A stretch of 64,000 bases of DNA from Desmodus rotundus (Eukaryota; Chordata; Mammalia; Chiroptera; Phyllostomidae). Position 1 is the first letter of the stretch. The number at the start of each line of letters is the position of its first letter. The position numbers and the translations under genes are program-made. The DNA lies in contig NC_071390.1 in NCBI RefSeq assembly GCF_022682495.2, forward strand, positions 106,812,294 to 106,876,293, read 5' to 3'. Shown in pieces: positions 59,641 through 64,000 of this stretch. The notes under the pieces were generated by a model. That model did not search any database, had not been told where the DNA came from, and was given only the letters and a program-made list of their open reading frames with translations.

Positions 59641-59879
59641 TTCCCTTCCTCCAAATTATTTTTTTCCTCCACTTTCCCCTTGTGTCTCCATCTCTTTCCC
59701 CATTTAAGACACCGAAAACTCAACAAACCATCCCTTCCTAAACTGTGTCATTGTAACATATTTTTAAAAAATAGGATTCAAATAATACTATTTTTTCAAT
59801 TTACTATTGTCCTTAGCTATGAACGGACTAGACACTGACATCCTCTGTTATTCTTGGTTTGTCACTAACAACTAAGTGC

Positions 59880-59970
59880 AAGTCATTAAGGTTCAGAGAG
59901 TTCAAGCTGATTGTGCCTCATTTATTCAATTGCCAAGGCCACACAGTGGTGTGGCTAATTATTGTTTAGA
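59880..59970 (-). mobile_element. MIR-like fragment, antisense
   Basis: AAGGTTCAGAGAGTTCAAGC, then CCAAGGCCACACAGTGGTGT and GGCTAATTATTG, matches the antisense MIR core. Confidence 0.45.
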
Positions 59971-61864
59971 AGGCACTTGAAGTTCCTCAGATGAAAGTGG
60001 CCACGGAGGAGCATGGAGTCATTACCATAATCACAGCTGCAAAACAAACACTTTTTCGAGGAAGGTCACAAACATGTGAACCGAGTCACATGGTGGAGAG
60101 TGGGAATAACCTCACAGAGCTGGATGCAATGACTTGCTGCACCACCACCTGCCCTAACTACCCAGGGTCTGAAGGAACAAAGGGCCCTGGGCACGTTCTG
60201 GCAAGGTCTCGACTCTTCTTTCCTGCATCTTCTTGCAAAGACCCAGAGGGCCTTGAAGAATCCGTTTGTCTCTACACACAGCCTCAGCTTGACTGCAGCC
60301 TGCCTGGAGCTGTGCAAAGGAGTGAGATTGGCATTCACAGGACATATCAAATACTAGGAAGTCGTCCCTGACCCTGTTCCCCTCCCTCCTACTCTTTCTT
60401 CAGGATCCCACACTTCTGTTCTGCCATTTCTAGTTCAGAACTCTCCCTACACCCCAGGGAAAAGGAGGTTTGTCTGCGAGTCTCAGCAAAGATCTTAGCA
60501 CTTGAAGAAGCTGCGCTGTGAAAAGCACAATAAATGATCAGCCTGCTTTTTAACTGTCGTGGTTTGTTCGCTGTGCTGTGCTGTGATGGGTGGTAAAGAT
60601 AACAGAGTCACTCTCAGCACACAGAATCTGGGACTTGCTAGTTAGGAGGTTTGATCACAGTAGGCATGCTCGCTGTCACAGATAGCTCTGTGACACTGCT
60701 TGCAGCCTGCCCACCTTCCCTGAACTCTGGGAAAACCACCTCTGTCCGCCATGTCCTGGTACAAACGCAGGACCGCCAGGGATGAAAACCTGTCTTTTCT
60801 CTTATCAGCGAGGATGCTTAGCATACTTGATGTGCAAGATTACGTTGGAAGATGCCCAGCTTCTGCTTAATGGGCAAGTCCACAGTGAGGGGAGATCAAA
60901 GGCTTTGAGTTTCCAAACTGCAGTTAAATTTAACATTCCGAAAGTCAGGAGAGCAGATTAAAACAGGCTTTTCTTGCAATAACATTTGGAGGTCTGTTCT
61001 GCGTTGCTGAGTGTTTAATCCAGCCAGGAAGCCGGGTTTACAGAGAGCTTCTGCAGGCCTTCAGCTCCCAAATCCATCTCACAGGCAACAGGACTTTCTC
61101 TTTGATGAAAAGTCTTGCCTCAGAGACTATCCTCTCTTCCCAACAGGGGATCCAGCTCCTTATCAGCACTTTCTTCCCTATGGCAAAGGCTGTAGGGCAA
61201 TAAAAATAGCCAGCTTCGGGAAAAGAATTTATAAAAAGTGTAACAGGATATTCAGAAAACTGGTACAAAGTGAATTGCACAAACCATTTGAGATATATAT
61301 TTTCATTGTGTTGGCAACTGCCTGCTATCAGGTGGGTCTTTGGCTTCATTTTTATGATTGATGTTATTATCATCATCCTTATTTTATTACTGTTATTATG
61401 ATTAAATTGCCATCTGCTATTTCAAAGGCCAGAAGCTTTAAATTCTTAAACACCCCGGGAAAGAAGCGAGTGACCCAGTATCACTGTCGCCATACCTGCT
61501 GCCGCGCAGGGCCAGTCAGAGCCAGAAAGCCTTATTCTTAACGCAGTGTTGCATGGCTGCCAGTGCTTCCTTCCATAAAAGACTCGCAAGTGCTCAGGAG
61601 GCTTTTCATCCACTCACCGACTGTTTCCTTTCTTCCATGCAAGTCCCCTTAATTTAAGGAAGCTAGAGGATGTCATCCTCGGGTATAAACAAGAAAACAC
61701 AAATGCCGCTTCAGAGAGTTCTTAGTTCCGAAAGGACAGAGTCCTTTGGGGGTCTACCTTGTTTCCTCCTGACGTGTGAACACAACAGTTTCACTTCTGG
61801 CCAGAGCTCTGGACACCAGCTGTCACCCAGGGGCATGTCTTCGCTTCTTCAGGCCCCACCTTAA

Positions 61865-61995
61865 CATCCTGAGAGATATTTATTAGCAATGCCCATTTGC
61901 ATGTGAGGAAAGTGCAGTAAAAATTTGCCCAAGGACACACAGACATTAGCTGGGGAGGCAAGAGTTAAACTCTGGTAACATCTGATTCTAAACTT
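61865..61995 (-). mobile_element. MIR SINE, antisense
   Basis: GATATTTATTAGCAATGCCC, GAGGAAAGTGCAGTAAAAAT, TTGCCCAAGGACACACAGAC, TTAGCTGGGGAGGCAAGAG and ACTCTGGTAACATCTGATTC match antisense MIR. Confidence 0.65.
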
Positions 61996-62309
61996 AAATC
62001 ATGGCTGAGTATCAACAATCCTGGAGTCAAAACAGGTCTGAAAACACAGTTCTATTCCTGTCAAAACTAAGTTGGCAGCTAAAACTAACCAGAATTTAGA
62101 GCGTATTTCTAATCATCATTTAAGTCCGTTATTCTGAATATGTATATAATTAGGCGTAGAAATATTAATGTGTTTTGAAAACAGAATACTGACTCAGCCT
62201 CTGCTGGTGACATCATAAAGTACGGTGAACACACACGTTATCTCTCCAAAATGAGACAAAAAGAAGTGAACTCTGAAATACACATGGGCTCAAGGTTTTT
62301 GCTGAGCAG

Positions 62310-63086
62310 ACTGTGGACTGTGTCACAACTTACGATGGAAGGTTCGACTTACGATTTTTTAACGTCGTGATGGTGCAGAAGTGACACGCATTTAGTGGGA
62401 GCCATGCTTTGAATTTTGAATTTTGGTGTTCCTCTGGGCTAGTGATCTGTGGTCCAACCCTCTCCCTGATGCTGGACAGTGAGAGAGCCGCAGCCCCCAG
62501 TCAGCCATTCGATAACGGGGGTCAACAACTGATCCTCTACAATGTACTGTGTGTGGCCAGCACTGTTTGGATACAGTGGTATCCCGGTACTCACCATTAA
62601 TTTGTTCCGGAAGTTCTCACCAGTGCTGAAACCAATGAGTACCAAATGATGAAGCATTTTCTCTTGGGGGGTGGCTTTGTGACTCACACAAGTTCTAGCA
62701 AGTGTGAGGACAGCCAAGCAAGTGCCAAGTGCTGAAACGTTTTTTTCTCATCAAAATGCAATGAGGACAGGGTTTGATGAATTCTGAGGCTGACAAGTAT
62801 AGGGGTGTGACTGTACTGTGTTTTGTGTGTTCCCATCCCATAATGTCCACAAAATGGCCATTTGTGTCTCCTGCTTCTGGTGAGAAGAGGAAGGCAAATA
62901 CTATTGAGATAAGACTCAAGATAATCTCCCAACCCTGGGTTAAGTGTTCTGAGCACGCTTAAGGTGAGCAAAGCTAAACTATTGTTTGGTAGATTAGGTG
63001 CATTAAGTGAACTTTTAACTTAATGAAATTTTCAACTTAGAGTGGATGTATTTGGACAGATCCCACCTTAAGTTGAGGAACATCTG
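62310..63086 (+). mobile_element. Tigger (pogo-like) deletion derivative
   Basis: The left end has CACAACTTACGATGGAAGGT, CGACTTACGATTTTTTAACG and GCATTTAGTGGGAGCCATGC. The right end has TTCAACTTAGAGTGGATGTA, CCTTAAGTTGAGGAACATCTG and then TA (63087-63088). These are the AACTTACGA/TAAGTTGAGG-type ends of Tigger-class elements. Internally, 62875-62930 encodes SGEKRKANTIEIRLKIIS, which resembles the N-terminal CENP-B-type helix-turn-helix of Tigger transposases. The DDE catalytic domain is absent, so it is a defective, internally deleted copy. The left boundary is approximate. CAGTGGTATCCCGGTACTC at 62574 may be the start of a second, nested element. Confidence 0.72.
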
Positions 63087-63164
63087 TATACACATTCTAA
63101 CAACATTTTCCTATGATGAAACCTTCAAATGGCTGTTTTAAAATGTAATTATTTAGCTTTTCAC

Positions 63165-63685
63165 AAAGATAACACTGGAAGCAAAGGAAACCCCTGTCCT
63201 TCTCAAAGCTGAGGCCAAAGCAAAGGCTTTGAAAGCAAAGAAAGCAGTGCTAAGAGACATCCGCAGCCACAAAAACAAGAAGGTGCACACATCACCCACC
63301 TTCTGAAGGCCTGAGACACTGTTGAAGGGAGCCCAAAGATCCTTGGAAGAGCGCCCCAGGAGAAACACACGTGACCACTACGCCATCATCAAGTTGCCCC
63401 TGACTTCGGAGTCAGCCATGAAGAAGACAGAAGACAACAATCCCCTTGTGTTCACTGTGGATGTCAAGGTCAACTAGCACCACATCAAACACACTCTGAA
63501 GAAGCTCTATGACATTGATGTGGCCAAGGTCAACACCCTGATGAGGCCTGATGGAGAGAGGAAGGCATATGTTCGGCTGGCTTCACAATACGATGCTTTG
63601 GATGTTGCCAACAAAATTGAGGTCATCTAAACTGAGTCCAGCTGACTAATTTCTAAATGTAAAAATTTTACACTGTAAAAAATAA
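63165..63685 (+). pseudogene. RPL23A: RPL23A processed pseudogene
   Basis: This is an intronless retrocopy of ribosomal protein L23a (uL23), a 60S protein near the nascent-chain exit tunnel. Readable blocks include [46 protein letters not shown] and [11 protein letters not shown]. Disabling changes are visible: the start codon region (about 63166) is diverged; CGA-to-TGA gives a stop in the SPTF block (63304-63306); one C is lost in the run near 63355-63358, shifting frame before [10 protein letters not shown]; and AAG-to-TAG gives a stop after VKVN (63475-63477). The ancestral stop is TAA 63628-63630, followed by 3' UTR wording (ACTGAGTCCAGCTGACTAAT) and an A-rich AATAAATAAAGC end. It is a dead processed pseudogene on the plus strand. 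Confidence 0.93.
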
Positions 63686-64000
63686 ATAAAGCATAATAAT
63701 TCATTTAAAAATTTTAAAGTGACTTGAGATCTTTGAATCAAAATGTTACCTCATAAATTATGTCATTCAATGGATGCTTTTAGCCTTTTGTAGCTGTTTC
63801 CTCCTTCCCCAATTTTATAGATGAAGCTTTTAATACTCCACACATTTAAAGGAAAAATAGCAGAGTAGATGCTGAATAAATTCAAGTGCTTTTTCTCTTT
63901 TACACCTTCTTACAGAGGAAAATTAACTTCTCTGCCAGTGTATAGAGACTGTATCTTCTTCAATAATCAGGTGATAGCAGAGTTTATGATTCGGGGAATG
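63686..64000. other. Unassigned AT-rich sequence to window end
   Basis: No gene or confident repeat is seen. Confidence 0.5.

Larger units (their letters stand above)
55301..62309. other. Largely unique sequence with MIRs and candidate regulatory stretches
   Basis: No gene is recognised. MIRs lie at 57210-57350, 59330-59500, 59880-59970 and 61865-61995. An unassigned repeat is at 56480-56790. A 93-codon frame at 56039-56320 has varied composition but no known domain. The 57990-58310 stretch and the 60990-61420 stretch lack repeat features and look like candidate conserved non-coding DNA. A polypyrimidine tract is at 59509-59640. Confidence 0.4.

Noticed and set aside
59433..59741. 102-codon Ser/Leu/Pro-rich frame
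   Set aside because: It is produced by the CT-rich simple repeat.
60500..60600. Possible polyadenylation site or LTR U5 (CACAATAAATGATCAGCC)
   Set aside because: The signal is isolated, with no exon or LTR body recognised upstream.
61011..61361. Exon of an ion-channel-like gene (hydrophobic end before a donor-like site)
   Set aside because: No residue pattern of a known channel segment could be matched, and the opposite strand is equally open.
1..64000. CRISPR array, operon, phage or plasmid features
   Set aside because: There are no spaced direct repeats, no dense coding and no bacterial signals. Repeat content is clearly mammalian.

Overview
This is mammalian nuclear DNA, most likely from a microbat (Yangochiroptera). 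The main evidence is two tRNA-derived SINEs of the VES family (5539-5758 and 22242-22457), a family known from bats. Each has RNA polymerase III A/B-box sequence, a CT-rich tail and a clean target-site duplication. The other repeats agree: L1 3' ends, MIR and L2, ERVL-MaLR LTRs, and several cut-and-paste DNA transposon remnants (mariner, Tigger/pogo, hAT). All family names come from memory of consensus sequences, not from a database search.

I found no exon of a functional protein-coding gene, no tRNA or rRNA gene, no CRISPR array and nothing bacterial. Open frames are short (174 codons at most), lack family motifs and often lie inside repeats. The only protein-like sequences are two dead processed pseudogenes at the window edges (RPS15A at 1-432, RPL23A at about 63165-63685) and fragments of transposase. 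The window reads as a gene desert or the inside of a very large intron.

Layout: 1-5 kb has the RPS15A pseudogene, a MaLR LTR and an antisense L1 3' end. 5-12 kb has a VES SINE and an old hAT-like element split by a 746-bp solo LTR. 13-14 kb has mariner copy A. 14-21 kb is mostly unique sequence with possible regulatory islands. 21.4-23.1 kb has an AT-rich tract, an L1 interrupted by the second VES SINE, and a 209-bp mariner MITE. 23-37 kb has MIRs, L1 ends and MaLR LTRs. 37-43 kb has mariner copy B, two more MaLR LTRs and a 260-bp hAT MITE. 43-55 kb has LTRs, an L2 and an L1. 55-62 kb is largely unique, with MIRs and enhancer-like stretches. 62.3-64 kb has a Tigger deletion derivative and the RPL23A pseudogene.

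The most informative structure is the pair of mariner copies 24 kb apart. They share one internal deletion: the transposase N-terminus is joined directly to its second and third catalytic aspartates. This implies a non-autonomous subfamily that spread after the deletion. I found no convincing new biological system. The remaining interest is in nested insertions, MITE structures with readable ends, an unassigned repeat family, and candidate conserved non-coding elements that need alignment to test.
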